From NCBI RefSeq assembly GCF_011762125.1, contig NZ_JAASQN010000005.1, forward strand, positions 248,001-312,000: a stretch of DNA of 64,000 nt, in the 5' to 3' direction. Below the pieces are notes generated by a model that worked only from the letters and a program-made list of their open reading frames with translations, was not told the DNA's origin and searched no databases. The stretch is from Sphingopyxis panaciterrae. GTDB lineage: Bacteria; Pseudomonadota; Alphaproteobacteria; Sphingomonadales; Sphingomonadaceae. The translations under genes and the position numbers were made by a program. Positions 8,775 through 17,174 of this stretch are shown piece by piece (the stretch's first letter is position 1; the number at the start of each line of letters is the position of its first letter).

Positions 8775-9773
8775 ATGGCCTCCACCGCCCGTTTCGATGT
8801 CATCGCCATCGGCAATGCGATCGTCGATGTTATCGCTCGCGCCGACGATAGCCTGATCGAGGCCGAGGGGCTGAGCAAAGGCTCGATGCGCCTGATCGAC
8901 GCCGCAGAGGCCGAGCGCCTCTATGCCGCAATGGGCCCCGCGGTCGAAATGTCGGGCGGTTCGGCGGCGAATACCCTCGCGGGGATGGCCGTGCTCGGCC
9001 AGCGTTGCAGCTTTATCGGCCAGGTCGCCGACGATCAGCTTGGCCATGTCTTCACGCACGACCTGCGCGCGCTCGGCGTCGCCTATGAAACCCCGGCGCT
9101 GAAGGAAGGCGCGCCGACGGCGCGCTGCCTGATCCTCGTCACCCCCGACGGGCAGCGGACGATGAACACCTTCCTCGGCGCGAGCCATCTGCTCGAACAG
9201 TCGATGATCGACGAGGAATGGATCGCGGCATCGGACATCCTCTATCTCGAAGGCTATTTGTGGGATCCGCCGCTATCGCGTGCAGCGATGCGCCGGGCGA
9301 TCGACGTATCGCGCGCGGCCGGACGCAAGGTCGCCTTCACCCTGTCCGACGCCTTCATCATCGACCGCCACGGCGACGATTTCCGCCAGCTGATCGCCGA
9401 AGGCCTGTTCGACATCCTGTTCGCAAACGAGGTCGAGATTCAGGCGCTCGCCGAAACCGGTGATTTCGAGGCGGCGGTCGCGAGCGTCGCGGCGCAGGTG
9501 CCGTTGCTCGTCGTCACGCGCGGCGCGCACGGGGCATTGGCGATCGAAGGCGGCGTACGCACCGAAGTTGCCGCCGAGCCGGTCGACACCGTCGTCGATA
9601 CCACCGGCGCCGGCGACCTTTTCGCCGCCGGCTTTCTTTCGGGACAGGCGCAGGGCCTGCCGATCGCCGACTGCCTGACGATGGGCGCGGTATGTGCGTG
9701 CGAGATCATCGCGCAGGTCGGTCCGCGCGCGCAGACCGACCTGAAGGCAAAGGTCGCGGCGCGGCTGGGATAG
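8775..9773 (+). CDS. PfkB-family kinase, probable adenosine kinase
   Basis: This is a 332-residue cytosolic sugar/nucleoside kinase of the ribokinase fold. The substrate motif SGGSAANTL is at residues 60-68. The ATP/anion-hole signature DTTGAGDLFAAGF contains the catalytic Asp281. The N-terminal VIAIGNAIVDV strand and the long insertion with TMNTFLGAS match bacterial PfkB proteins annotated as adenosine kinases. The likely reaction is adenosine plus ATP to AMP, but sugar kinase activity cannot be excluded from sequence. It stands alone between the receptor and the convergent usher gene. Confidence 0.82.
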   Translation: MASTARFDVIAIGNAIVDVIARADDSLIEAEGLSKGSMRLIDAAEAERLYAAMGPAVEMSGGSAANTLAGMAVLGQRCSFIGQVADDQLGHVFTHDLRALGVAYETPALKEGAPTARCLILVTPDGQRTMNTFLGASHLLEQSMIDEEWIAASDILYLEGYLWDPPLSRAAMRRAIDVSRAAGRKVAFTLSDAFIIDRHGDDFRQLIAEGLFDILFANEVEIQALAETGDFEAAVASVAAQVPLLVVTRGAHGALAIEGGVRTEVAAEPVDTVVDTTGAGDLFAAGFLSGQAQGLPIADCLTMGAVCACEIIAQVGPRAQTDLKAKVAARLG

Positions 9774-9852
9774 GCGAACCGCGACATCGCCTCCCTGGGT
9801 TGGCGTGGGAATGCGGATGTCGGCTAACGGCTGACGTCAGACCTACCCGCCC

Positions 9853-12633
9853 TTACTCCCCTTCATCCCCCGGCGGCCCGCGCGCACTGTTGCCACCTTC
9901 GGCGTCATCCTCCTGCGCGGCGGCAGCGCGGCGCAAAGGCTTCAGCGCCAGCGTCCCGAGCCGCACGCGCGGGCTGGCCTTGCCCGGCACCGCGGTCAGC
10001 GTAAAGGTGGGGTCGAGCCGCAGTACCGCGGCCGACGCCTTGGCGAACCGCACCGTGTAGCGCCCGTAAGCCACACTTTCGAAAAGGAAATATCCGTCGA
10101 ATTCGGTCAGGGTCGTCGCGCGCACCCGGCCTTCCGCGTCGACGAGTTCGAGCCCGAGCCCTTCGATCGCGGTGCCGCCGTCGCGCATCATCACGCCTTC
10201 GATCTCGCCCGCGGCGGTCATCGGCAACTGGACGCGTGTCGCTACACCGGGGCGCGGGGTTACGACGACGCCGGGGAGCGCGGGCTGGACATAAGGGTCG
10301 GGCAGGCTGCCGGCATCGATGCCGATCATCACCGGACGGAAGGGTTCGAGCCCGTCGATCGCCGCGCTCCCATCCTGGCCCGTCGCCGCGTCGACGAAAG
10401 CGGTGCCCGCGGTCAACTGGACGCCCGGCATCGCCGCCTCGCCGGGCTGGCGGATGCCGTCGCCATTATCATCCATCCACACGTCGGCGACGACCTGACC
10501 GCGGCCGCCGAGCTTCTCACTCGACAGGCGCCAGCCGCCGCCCGCCGCACGCGGTCCGAAACTGAAGGCGAGCGACAGCGACGCCGCAACCGATCCGTCG
10601 CTCGCCACTTCGCCGAAGCCGGTCAACTGCAGCCTGTCGAATCGCCGCGTATAACCGATGCCGCCGCGCGCCCGGCCGAGCCCGCGGTCGTAGCCGAGTT
10701 CGGCGCGCCACTCGCCATCGCCCTTCCCGGCCCATTCGGCGATCATCGCCATCCGCGAATCGGCGTTATCGCCCGACAGGGCGAAGCGCGCCTCGCCCCT
10801 GAGCCGCACGCGCCCGATGCGGGCATTGGCCAGCAGGCTGGCGGTCAGATTGTCGGGCGGATCGGGACCGATGGGCACTTTGGTGCGCGTCCAGTCGAGC
10901 TGACCGGTAAAGGTCAGCGCGCGAAAGCTCGCCGACGCGCGCGCCGAAGCTTCGAGCGTGGAGATCCCCGAGATGCGATCGGTCTTCGCGAGATCGAGGT
11001 GGAGCGGCAGTACCGTCCGCCCGAGCTTGACCGACTGGTCGACCGATATCTGGTACAGGCCATTGATATTATTTATGAAACGGTCAGAAACAAAACCGCC
11101 CCAGCCGCGCATCGCGTCGGCGCGGAGATAGGTCTCGCCGAACGCCGCGAGCCAGCTCGCACGGACCGCCGCGGCACCGCCTCTTCCCCCGGAAGCTTCG
11201 GCATAACTGCCCGCGACTTCGAGCAGGGTCGGCCCGATCGAACGGCGCAGCGCGACTTCGCCATAGTTGCGCCGGACATTCTCGATCATCAGGCTGTGAA
11301 AATAGGCGGCGGCGGAGGTGCGTGTATCGAGCCCGCGTTCGATCCCCAACGTCCCGCGCCAGCCGCGCTGCCAGGTCTGCCGCCGGTTCCCGAACTCGAT
11401 CAGGTCGGCATTTTCCTGCGCGACGCCGGCCCAATACCAGGTCTCGCGCGGCGGGATCGAATCCATGCCGACCTGCACCTGCCGGATTTCGCGCCGTATC
11501 TGTCCCTGCGGCCCGTACATCACGATCTCGAACCGGTTCGCGCCATATTGCAGCGGCACGTCGAGAAATTCGTAGCGGCCGTCGCCGTTCGGGTTCGTAA
11601 AGGCCAGCAATTGCCCGTTGCGATAGAGTTCGGCGTCCCAGCCGGCAGGCAGGTCGCCGCGAAAGCTGGTCTTGTCGAAGGCATCGGGACGCTCGACCGG
11701 GCGATTGGTCAGCACCGCGCCGCGCCCCGGCGCCGACTGCGCGACCAGCCCCGTCGACAGCAGGCTGACGTCGCCCACCGCATAAAGCGTCGCCTTCAGC
11801 GGCCCGAGCAATTGCCCGGTCGGGTCGGTGCGATACAGCCGCATCCGCAAACTGTCGGGCTCCCCCGCATTGTCCGACGACAGCCGCGCGTCGAAACTCT
11901 GCCCGAGCAATTCGCCCGCCGCGAAAACCTCATAGCGCGCCTGGACATAATTACCGCCGCGCTTGTCGGCAACGAACCCCGCCGAAGCAACGACATCGAC
12001 CGACGGGGTCGCCCACATCTGATAAGGCCGCGTCGCCTGCGGCAGGCTCGCGAGGTCGAACGATGCCTGCGGACGGATCCCCGCTGCCCGCGCGCGCCGT
12101 TCGGCGGCGAGCTGGAACGGCAGTTTTTCCTTCGCATCGATGCGCAGCACCGCGTTCGAAAGATCCGCCGCAATCGGCACGCCGAGCCATTGATTCAGGC
12201 TGTCCAGATCGATGCACCAGCCCGCGGGCGTATCGCGGATCGTCGTCGCGGCGAGTTTCGTGCTGACGCTGCCGACGCGCACTTCGCCCGCCTCGCGGTC
12301 GATGGTCAGGCTGCGCCGCTCGTCGAACACCCAGCCCGTTGCGCGGCGCAACTTCTTGTCGACGCGCACCGCGAGGTCGAGCGCCAGCACCATGTCGCCC
12401 AGATCGATACACACCCCCTGCGGGGTTTGATAGCCGCGCACGCCGTCGCCAAGTCGGTACTGACCCGACCGGAGATCGAACAGCCAGCTGTCGTCCTCGT
12501 TCGGCGTCCAGCCATCGGCCGCCAGCGATACCGGCTTGCTATCAAGCGCATGGGCGCCGGAAGGGCATAGTCCCGCCAGCGCCAGCACGGCCGCAACCCC
12601 CGCCTTCGATCGAAGAAGAAGCCCGCGAAGCAC
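9853..12633 (-). CDS. Usher-like outer-membrane protein with C-terminal SdrD/CarboxypepD_reg-like domains
   Basis: This 926-residue secreted protein has a signal peptide, SKAGVAAVLALAGLCPSGAHA, ending near residue 29. A beta-rich N-terminal domain is followed by a usher-type segment (LPAGWDAELYRNGQLLAF, then GRYEFLDVPLQYGANRFEIVMYGPQGQ). A beta-barrel-like region with many alternating aromatic and charged stretches comes next. About 240 C-terminal residues then hold a DDNGDGIRQPGE calcium-binding-like repeat and carboxypeptidase-regulatory-like beta-sandwich units. It follows a fimbrial chaperone gene on the same strand, so it probably forms the outer-membrane assembly platform of a surface fibre. 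The GTG at 12633 is chosen because it starts the signal peptide; the frame stays open upstream without a better start. The acidic tail EDDAEGGNSARGPPGDEGE is unusual. Confidence 0.75.
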   Translation of the reverse strand: MLRGLLLRSKAGVAAVLALAGLCPSGAHALDSKPVSLAADGWTPNEDDSWLFDLRSGQYRLGDGVRGYQTPQGVCIDLGDMVLALDLAVRVDKKLRRATGWVFDERRSLTIDREAGEVRVGSVSTKLAATTIRDTPAGWCIDLDSLNQWLGVPIAADLSNAVLRIDAKEKLPFQLAAERRARAAGIRPQASFDLASLPQATRPYQMWATPSVDVVASAGFVADKRGGNYVQARYEVFAAGELLGQSFDARLSSDNAGEPDSLRMRLYRTDPTGQLLGPLKATLYAVGDVSLLSTGLVAQSAPGRGAVLTNRPVERPDAFDKTSFRGDLPAGWDAELYRNGQLLAFTNPNGDGRYEFLDVPLQYGANRFEIVMYGPQGQIRREIRQVQVGMDSIPPRETWYWAGVAQENADLIEFGNRRQTWQRGWRGTLGIERGLDTRTSAAAYFHSLMIENVRRNYGEVALRRSIGPTLLEVAGSYAEASGGRGGAAAVRASWLAAFGETYLRADAMRGWGGFVSDRFINNINGLYQISVDQSVKLGRTVLPLHLDLAKTDRISGISTLEASARASASFRALTFTGQLDWTRTKVPIGPDPPDNLTASLLANARIGRVRLRGEARFALSGDNADSRMAMIAEWAGKGDGEWRAELGYDRGLGRARGGIGYTRRFDRLQLTGFGEVASDGSVAASLSLAFSFGPRAAGGGWRLSSEKLGGRGQVVADVWMDDNGDGIRQPGEAAMPGVQLTAGTAFVDAATGQDGSAAIDGLEPFRPVMIGIDAGSLPDPYVQPALPGVVVTPRPGVATRVQLPMTAAGEIEGVMMRDGGTAIEGLGLELVDAEGRVRATTLTEFDGYFLFESVAYGRYTVRFAKASAAVLRLDPTFTLTAVPGKASPRVRLGTLALKPLRRAAAAQEDDAEGGNSARGPPGDEGE

Positions 12634-12662
12634 GCTCGCGCCCGCGCCGCGTTGTGCCTGCC

Positions 12663-13490
12663 CTATTTCACCACCCGGTCGGCCGCGTCGATCGTCCCGC
12701 CGCCGATTTCGCGGTCCTCGCTGTAACGGATATGCACCGGCCCCTTGAGCTTCGCCGCAAGTTCGGGCGGAACGCGCAGCGATACCCTGCGCGCGCCGAC
12801 CTCGGGATAGACCGCGATACCGCGCGCGAGCAGCAACGGCTCGGCAACCCCGGGCCGCGTCACTTCGATATCGCCATAGACCGATCGGTTGCCACTGCGC
12901 GTCAGGTCGAATTCGAAAGCCGGGCCGTCGCGCGTTTCGCTGACCCACGCGTCGCCAATCACCGCCTCGGCGCCCAGGTCGCCGACGCGCACGATGACGG
13001 GAATGGTGATGCCATAGATCGGCGTCAGCGCGATCGACACGCCTTCGGCGGCCGGTTTCGCCGCATCGGCAACCGCGGGCGCCGCATCGGGCACCGCGCG
13101 GAACAGCATATGCGCGCGATATTCGCCCGCCGGCGTGCCTTCGGGAACGCGCACCCCGACGCGAATCACCTGCGGCTGGTTCGGCGGCAAGGTGACGCGG
13201 CGCGGGCTGAAGGCGATCATCGCCAGCGCCGCCTTTTCGGCGTCGGTCGCATCGGCTTCGGCAATTTCGTCGAGCCCGCCCGCAGCGGTCATCCGCTTGA
13301 TCTCGAGGCTGATGCGATAGGTCGCAGGCTCGGCGCCGATATTGTTGAGCACCACCTCGGTCCCGCGCGACCCGTCGAGGACGAGCCGCGTCGGCGCGAC
13401 GAGCAAATCGCCCGCAGCGATGGCAGGAGTGAAAGCCGCGGCGCTGCACGCAGCCGCAAGAAACAGGCCGAAGCCCTTCAGAAAGCGCAT
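12663..13490 (-). CDS. Periplasmic fimbrial/pilus chaperone (PapD-like)
   Basis: This 275-residue protein has a clear signal peptide (MRFLKGFGLFLAAACSAAAF to about residue 26, AIAA). An N-terminal immunoglobulin-like chaperone domain follows: LLVAPTRLVLDGSRGTEVVLNNIGAEPATYRISL, then FSPRRVTLPPNQPQVIRVGVR, the conserved PapD-type beta-strand pattern. A second beta-sandwich ends near LLARGIAVYPEVGARRVSLRVP. It should hold subunits in the periplasm for donor-strand transfer. The usher-like gene starts 29 bases downstream. The ATG at 13490 is preferred over 13529 because it begins at the signal peptide. Confidence 0.85.
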   Translation of the reverse strand: MRFLKGFGLFLAAACSAAAFTPAIAAGDLLVAPTRLVLDGSRGTEVVLNNIGAEPATYRISLEIKRMTAAGGLDEIAEADATDAEKAALAMIAFSPRRVTLPPNQPQVIRVGVRVPEGTPAGEYRAHMLFRAVPDAAPAVADAAKPAAEGVSIALTPIYGITIPVIVRVGDLGAEAVIGDAWVSETRDGPAFEFDLTRSGNRSVYGDIEVTRPGVAEPLLLARGIAVYPEVGARRVSLRVPPELAAKLKGPVHIRYSEDREIGGGTIDAADRVVK

Positions 13491-13603
13491 CGTCACGATC
13501 CCCACAATCGTTATCCGGCGCAGTCCCACCGCACCGTTGGTCCGCTTCCTCCCTGCATCAACATGGTTGATATTTTGCTAACTATGCCTGCCGCACGCAC
13601 ATG

Positions 13604-13641
13604 AAAAAGGGCCACCGAACCTGCGTCCGGCGACCCTTTTT
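13604..13641 (-). terminator. Terminator-like hairpin between the DUF4402 subunit and chaperone genes
   Basis: An A5 run, an imperfect 12-base stem (three mismatches) and a T5 run form a symmetric structure readable on both strands. It lies between the pilin-like gene stop and the chaperone start, so it may let the subunit be made in excess over the chaperone and usher. Confidence 0.55.
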
Positions 13642-13689
13642 CCATACGGCAAAGCCTCTTGGACTTCGCCGCCCCCCAATCCGATGGAA

Positions 13690-14187
13690 TTACTGGTAGT
13701 TGGCGGTCACGTTGAACGTGCCCGAATAATCGCCCGACGCCTGGTTGGCGCCGACGCTGAGCGTTCCGCCGACCTTGAAACTGCCGCCAGTCGCCGACAG
13801 CGTGACGTTGGTCGCCGAATAGCTCAGTGCCGCGGTCATGTTGCCGCCGAGTGAGCCGTTGAGCGTGACACTCGAATCGCCGCCGACGAGGACCACGGCA
13901 CCGCTGGTACCCTGAATGTCGAAATTGGCGGCGGTCGTCGTGCCGGTGCAGGTCAGCCCCGAACCGCAGGTCGCGGCACCGGCGGTCGACACCGCGACGG
14001 TCGAGGCAGTTGCACCGCTGATGATCGTCGCGAACTGCAGGTCGCTGGTGTTGGTGAGCGTGATCTGGCGCAGGATCCTGGCCTTTGCCGTACCCGTGGC
14101 CGTCGCCGCCTGCGCCGCCGAGGCGTTCATGGCGAGAACAGCGATCGCGGCACCCAGAAGGGCGCGCTTCATTCCAAAGTTGCGCAT
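13690..14187 (-). CDS. DUF4402 domain secreted protein, pilin-like subunit
   Basis: This 165-residue protein starts with a signal peptide (MKRALLGAAIAVLAMNASAAQA) and continues as a Gly/Ser/Thr/Ala-rich beta protein. The motif LTNTSDLQFATIISG and the ending GTFNVTANYQ, with a penultimate Tyr, are typical of DUF4402. Such proteins are found beside chaperone/usher genes, and the alternating C-terminal strand looks like the chaperone-binding end of a pilin. There are two Cys residues (in AATCGSGLTCTG), which could form a disulphide. The ATG at 14187 is chosen because AAGGGA lies 9 bases upstream. The fibre-subunit role is inferred from domain and neighbours. Confidence 0.82.
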   Translation of the reverse strand: MRNFGMKRALLGAAIAVLAMNASAAQAATATGTAKARILRQITLTNTSDLQFATIISGATASTVAVSTAGAATCGSGLTCTGTTTAANFDIQGTSGAVVLVGGDSSVTLNGSLGGNMTAALSYSATNVTLSATGGSFKVGGTLSVGANQASGDYSGTFNVTANYQ

Positions 14188-14691
14188 ATGATTTGGTCCC
14201 TTGAATTCGAACTGACGTCGAAAGTCGAATGGAAATCCCACCCCATTCACGGCCCCTTTTGCCGAGGACCTGTTCAGCCTTTGCCAGCAAGCATGGTTAA
14301 CGGCAGGTTAGTGGTCGACCTGAAAATCCATAACTTCACAATAAAATCAATATTTTGATTGATTTTCTAGCGAACAGCATACTTGGGCTTCCCAGCTTAA
14401 CGGCCCAAGCTGGCACAAATTGAAGCCGCTGTTTTACTCAGCAACAATCGAGCGATTCGCAATAGCGCGTTGCTCGTCGGCCATCTTTTCGGCGGGGTCG
14501 GCCGAAAGTTGCCCTCTCTACCATCGTCATCCCGGACTTGATCCGGGATCTAGGCAACATCTGTAATCATGGATCCCGGATCAAGTCCGGGATGACGAAA
14601 ATGGGGTGAAGCAACCTCCGCTTCCTACCCCAATGCCCGCACGCTGGCAGTTTAACGTTTATGCAATCGCGAGATTCAAGCGACCACGACC
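14188..14691. other. 504-base intergenic region upstream of the DUF4402 gene
   Basis: The region holds an AT-rich stretch (about 14325-14372) with a self-complementary AAAATCAATATTTTGATT core, the likely promoter area of the pilin-like gene. It also carries the family B repeat described separately. No supported coding sequence was found. Confidence 0.6.
14526..14596. repeat. Inverted-repeat element, family B, perfect copy
   Basis: Two perfect 25-base arms (14526-14550 and 14572-14596) flank a 21-base loop. The arm core is CCCGGACTTGATCCGGG. It lies between the parB stop and the pilin-like gene promoter. Confidence 0.9.
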
Positions 14692-15651
14692 CTAGATCGA
14701 TTCGCCGCTGAGCCGCTGGCAGATCATGTCGAGCTGGTCGAGCGAGGCGAATTTCAGCGTCAGCGCGCCCTTGCCGTCGCCGGCATATTGGATCGCGGCG
14801 CCGATGCCGAGCAGCTCGGACAAATGGCGCTCGACCGCGACGATATCGGGGTCGCGGCCGCCTAAGCCGTCGATGCTCTTATACTCGAGCGGCGCCTTGC
14901 GCCCGCCGCCCTTTTCGGCACGCACCAACGCTTCGACCGTGCGCACCGACAGGCCGTCCTTGACGATCTTGCGCGCAATATCCTCCGCCCCCGCCGCACC
15001 GATCAGCGCGCGCGCATGCCCCATCGCCAGCGAGCCGTCGCCGACCAGATCCTGCACGCCGGCCGGCAGGTCGAGAAGTCGCATCAGATTGGCAACATGG
15101 CTGCGCGATTTGCCGACCAGTTTTGCCAGCTCTTCCTGGCTATGGCCGAAATCCTCGATCAGGCGGCGATAGGCGGCCGCCTCTTCGATCGCGTTGAGGT
15201 CCTGCCGCTGGATATTCTCGACCAGCGCGATCTCGTAAGTCGCGGCATCGTCGAGTTCGCGTACCAGCGCCGGAATCTGGTGCAGCCCCGCGCGCTGCGC
15301 GGCGCGCCAGCGCCGCTCGCCCGCGACGAGCTGATACCCCTGCCCGTCGGGCGCGGCACGGACGATGATCGGTTGCAGCAGCCCGCGGGCGGCGATCGAA
15401 TCGGCGAGTTCGGCGATCGCCGCCTCGTCGAAATGGCGCCGCGGCTGGCCGGGCAGCGGGCGAATCGAACCCACCCCGACATGCTGGACCGCCTCGCCCG
15501 AAGCGGGCGCGGGCTTGGCGGCGCCCGGGGTCGCCAGCACCGGCGCCTCGACCGCGACATCGCCGAACAGGGCGTTGAGGCCGCGTCCCAAGCCCGACGG
15601 CCGCTTGCGCGGCGCTGCTGAACTGCCAGTTTCGTCCTTATTATCAGTCAT
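14692..15651 (-). CDS. parB: Chromosome-partitioning protein ParB
   Basis: This 319-residue ParB/Spo0J-type CTPase DNA-binding protein loads at parS and organises the origin region. The N-terminal ParA-contacting GRGLNALFG is at residues 22-30. The CTP-binding GERRWRA begins at 111 and ENIQRQDLN is at 145-153. The parS-reading helix-turn-helix covers about 171-194 (SQEELAKLVGKSRSHVANLMRLL), and a C-terminal dimerisation region follows. Its start is directly next to the parA stop (15651/15652). Three parS-like sites lie within 4.5 kb. Confidence 0.96.
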   Translation of the reverse strand: MTDNKDETGSSAAPRKRPSGLGRGLNALFGDVAVEAPVLATPGAAKPAPASGEAVQHVGVGSIRPLPGQPRRHFDEAAIAELADSIAARGLLQPIIVRAAPDGQGYQLVAGERRWRAAQRAGLHQIPALVRELDDAATYEIALVENIQRQDLNAIEEAAAYRRLIEDFGHSQEELAKLVGKSRSHVANLMRLLDLPAGVQDLVGDGSLAMGHARALIGAAGAEDIARKIVKDGLSVRTVEALVRAEKGGGRKAPLEYKSIDGLGGRDPDIVAVERHLSELLGIGAAIQYAGDGKGALTLKFASLDQLDMICQRLSGESI

Positions 15652-16434
15652 TTATGCCGCCTTGCGGATGTTGGGCAAGCGGTCGATCAATTCGCGCGCC
15701 AGCGCAATATAGGCGGCCGATCCGGTGCAACGATGATCGTAGATCAGCGCCGGCAGGCCGTGGCTCGGGGCCTCGGACAGGCGGACGTTGCGCGGAATCA
15801 CCGTTTCGAACACCACCGGGCCCAATACCTCGCGAACATCGTCGGATACCTGATCGGTCAACCGGTTGCGCCGGTCGAACATGGTGAGCGCGACACCCAG
15901 GATCGACAGTTTCTGGTTGAAGCGGACGTGGACACGCTCGACCGTCGTCAGCAACTGGCTCAATCCCTCGAGCGCAAAAAATTCGCACTGCAACGGCACG
16001 ATCAGCGATTCGGCGGCGATCAGCGCGTTGAGCGTCAGCATGCCGAGCGACGGCGGGCAGTCGATCAGGCAGATATCCCACTGCCCCGCCTCGGCGCTCG
16101 ACAAGGCTTGCTGCAGCCGATGCAGCCGGTCGCCATATTCGATCAATTCGATCTCGGCGCCCGACAGGTCGACCGTTGCGGGAACGATGAACAATTGGGG
16201 CACCGCAGTGGGAATCGCGCATTCGGCGAGCGTCGCGTCGCCGCGGAGCAATTCATAGCTCGAACAGTCGCGCTGCGACTGCTTGATCCCGAGCCCGGTC
16301 GACGCATTACCCTGCGGGTCGAGATCGATGATCAGCGTCCGCCAGCCGGTCGCGGCGAGCGCGGTGGCGAGATTGATTGCGGTGGTCGTCTTGCCGACCC
16401 CGCCCTTCTGGTTCGCCACGGCAATGCGGATCAT
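15652..16434 (-). CDS. parA: Chromosome-partitioning ATPase ParA (Soj-type)
   Basis: This 260-residue Walker-type ATPase lacks an N-terminal DNA-binding domain, as chromosomal ParA/Soj proteins do. The deviant Walker A KGGVGKTT is at residues 10-17, IIDLDPQGN is near 35-43, and CLIDCPPSLGMLTLNAL is the Walker B region. It forms nucleoid-bound gradients that pull ParB-parS complexes. It overlaps rsmG by four bases (ATGA) and abuts parB, so rsmG-parA-parB form one unit. Confidence 0.96.
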   Translation of the reverse strand: MIRIAVANQKGGVGKTTTAINLATALAATGWRTLIIDLDPQGNASTGLGIKQSQRDCSSYELLRGDATLAECAIPTAVPQLFIVPATVDLSGAEIELIEYGDRLHRLQQALSSAEAGQWDICLIDCPPSLGMLTLNALIAAESLIVPLQCEFFALEGLSQLLTTVERVHVRFNQKLSILGVALTMFDRRNRLTDQVSDDVREVLGPVVFETVIPRNVRLSEAPSHGLPALIYDHRCTGSAAYIALARELIDRLPNIRKAA

Positions 16435-17090
16435 CGCTTTCCTCGCTGTTTTGCGCCGATCTTGCCCACGCCGACCAAAATCCGGCTTTCAGGGTCGGTG
16501 CGGCTCTGTTCCACGTGAAACAAACTCTGCCATGCCTGCGGCAACAACGCCAGTTCCTTAACCGCGTTTCGCCCTTTTGGCAGCAGCCAGCGCGTCGATT
16601 CGGTGGAAAAACGCGCGGATAAGTCGATCAGCTTGTCGAGCGGGGCAAAGGCGCGCGCGCTAATCGTCGCCGCGGCCCGCGTTTCGATCCGTTCAAGCGG
16701 CGCTTCGATTACCTCAACATGGGCTAGCCCGAGGTCGACAGTGGCGGCGCGCAGGAAATCGCAGCGCCGCTTGCGCGATTCGACGAGCAACATCGGCCGC
16801 TCGCTCAGGATCGCCACGACCAGTCCGGGCAGTCCCGGACCGCTTCCAAGATCGATCCAGAGCCCATCGCCGTCGCGCGTATCGAGCGCGAGCAACTGGG
16901 CGCTGTCGGCGATGTGCCGCACCCAAAGCACCGGTATCGTCGATGCCGCGATGAGATTCTGCTGTCCATTCTCGGCAATGAGCATCGCAGCGAAATGGTC
17001 GAGCCGAGCCCATTGGTCCCCGGTCGGCGCGAAACGCGCAGCGAGCCACGCGCGCGCGGCGTCCTCATTGTCCAGAATTTCCGCGGTCAA
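16431..17090 (-). CDS. rsmG: 16S rRNA (guanine527-N7)-methyltransferase
   Basis: This 219-residue SAM methyltransferase modifies G527 of 16S rRNA. The SAM motif WIDLGSGPGLPGL is at about residues 78-90, followed by LLVESRKRRCDFLR and ARAFAPLDKLI. The best start is a TTG at 17090 with AGAAAGG upstream; no suitable ATG precedes it. The coding region contains a parS-like site at 16507-16522, read as the LFHVEQ peptide. Loss of RsmG gives low-level streptomycin resistance in other bacteria; this copy looks intact. Confidence 0.93.
   Translation of the reverse strand: MTAEILDNEDAARAWLAARFAPTGDQWARLDHFAAMLIAENGQQNLIAASTIPVLWVRHIADSAQLLALDTRDGDGLWIDLGSGPGLPGLVVAILSERPMLLVESRKRRCDFLRAATVDLGLAHVEVIEAPLERIETRAAATISARAFAPLDKLIDLSARFSTESTRWLLPKGRNAVKELALLPQAWQSLFHVEQSRTDPESRILVGVGKIGAKQRGKR
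16507..16522. other. parS: parS-like centromere site 1 (inside rsmG)
   Basis: TGTTCCACGTGAAACA matches the bacterial parS consensus TGTTNCACGTGAAACA at every defined base. It lies in the rsmG coding region, about 0.8 kb from parB. It is the exact reverse complement of site 3. Confidence 0.88.
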
Positions 17091-17174
17091 ACCGAATCGC
17101 CTTTCTGTCCGCTTGTGCTGAGATCGTCGTAGCCACTGCCCTTCGCTCCCATCCCATTAAAGGAAGGATCCGGC

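Noticed and set aside
12634..13449. Apparent N-terminal extension of the usher-like protein in the same frame
   Set aside because: This stretch is an Arg-rich shadow of the chaperone gene. The chaperone frame has a signal peptide and PapD-like motifs.
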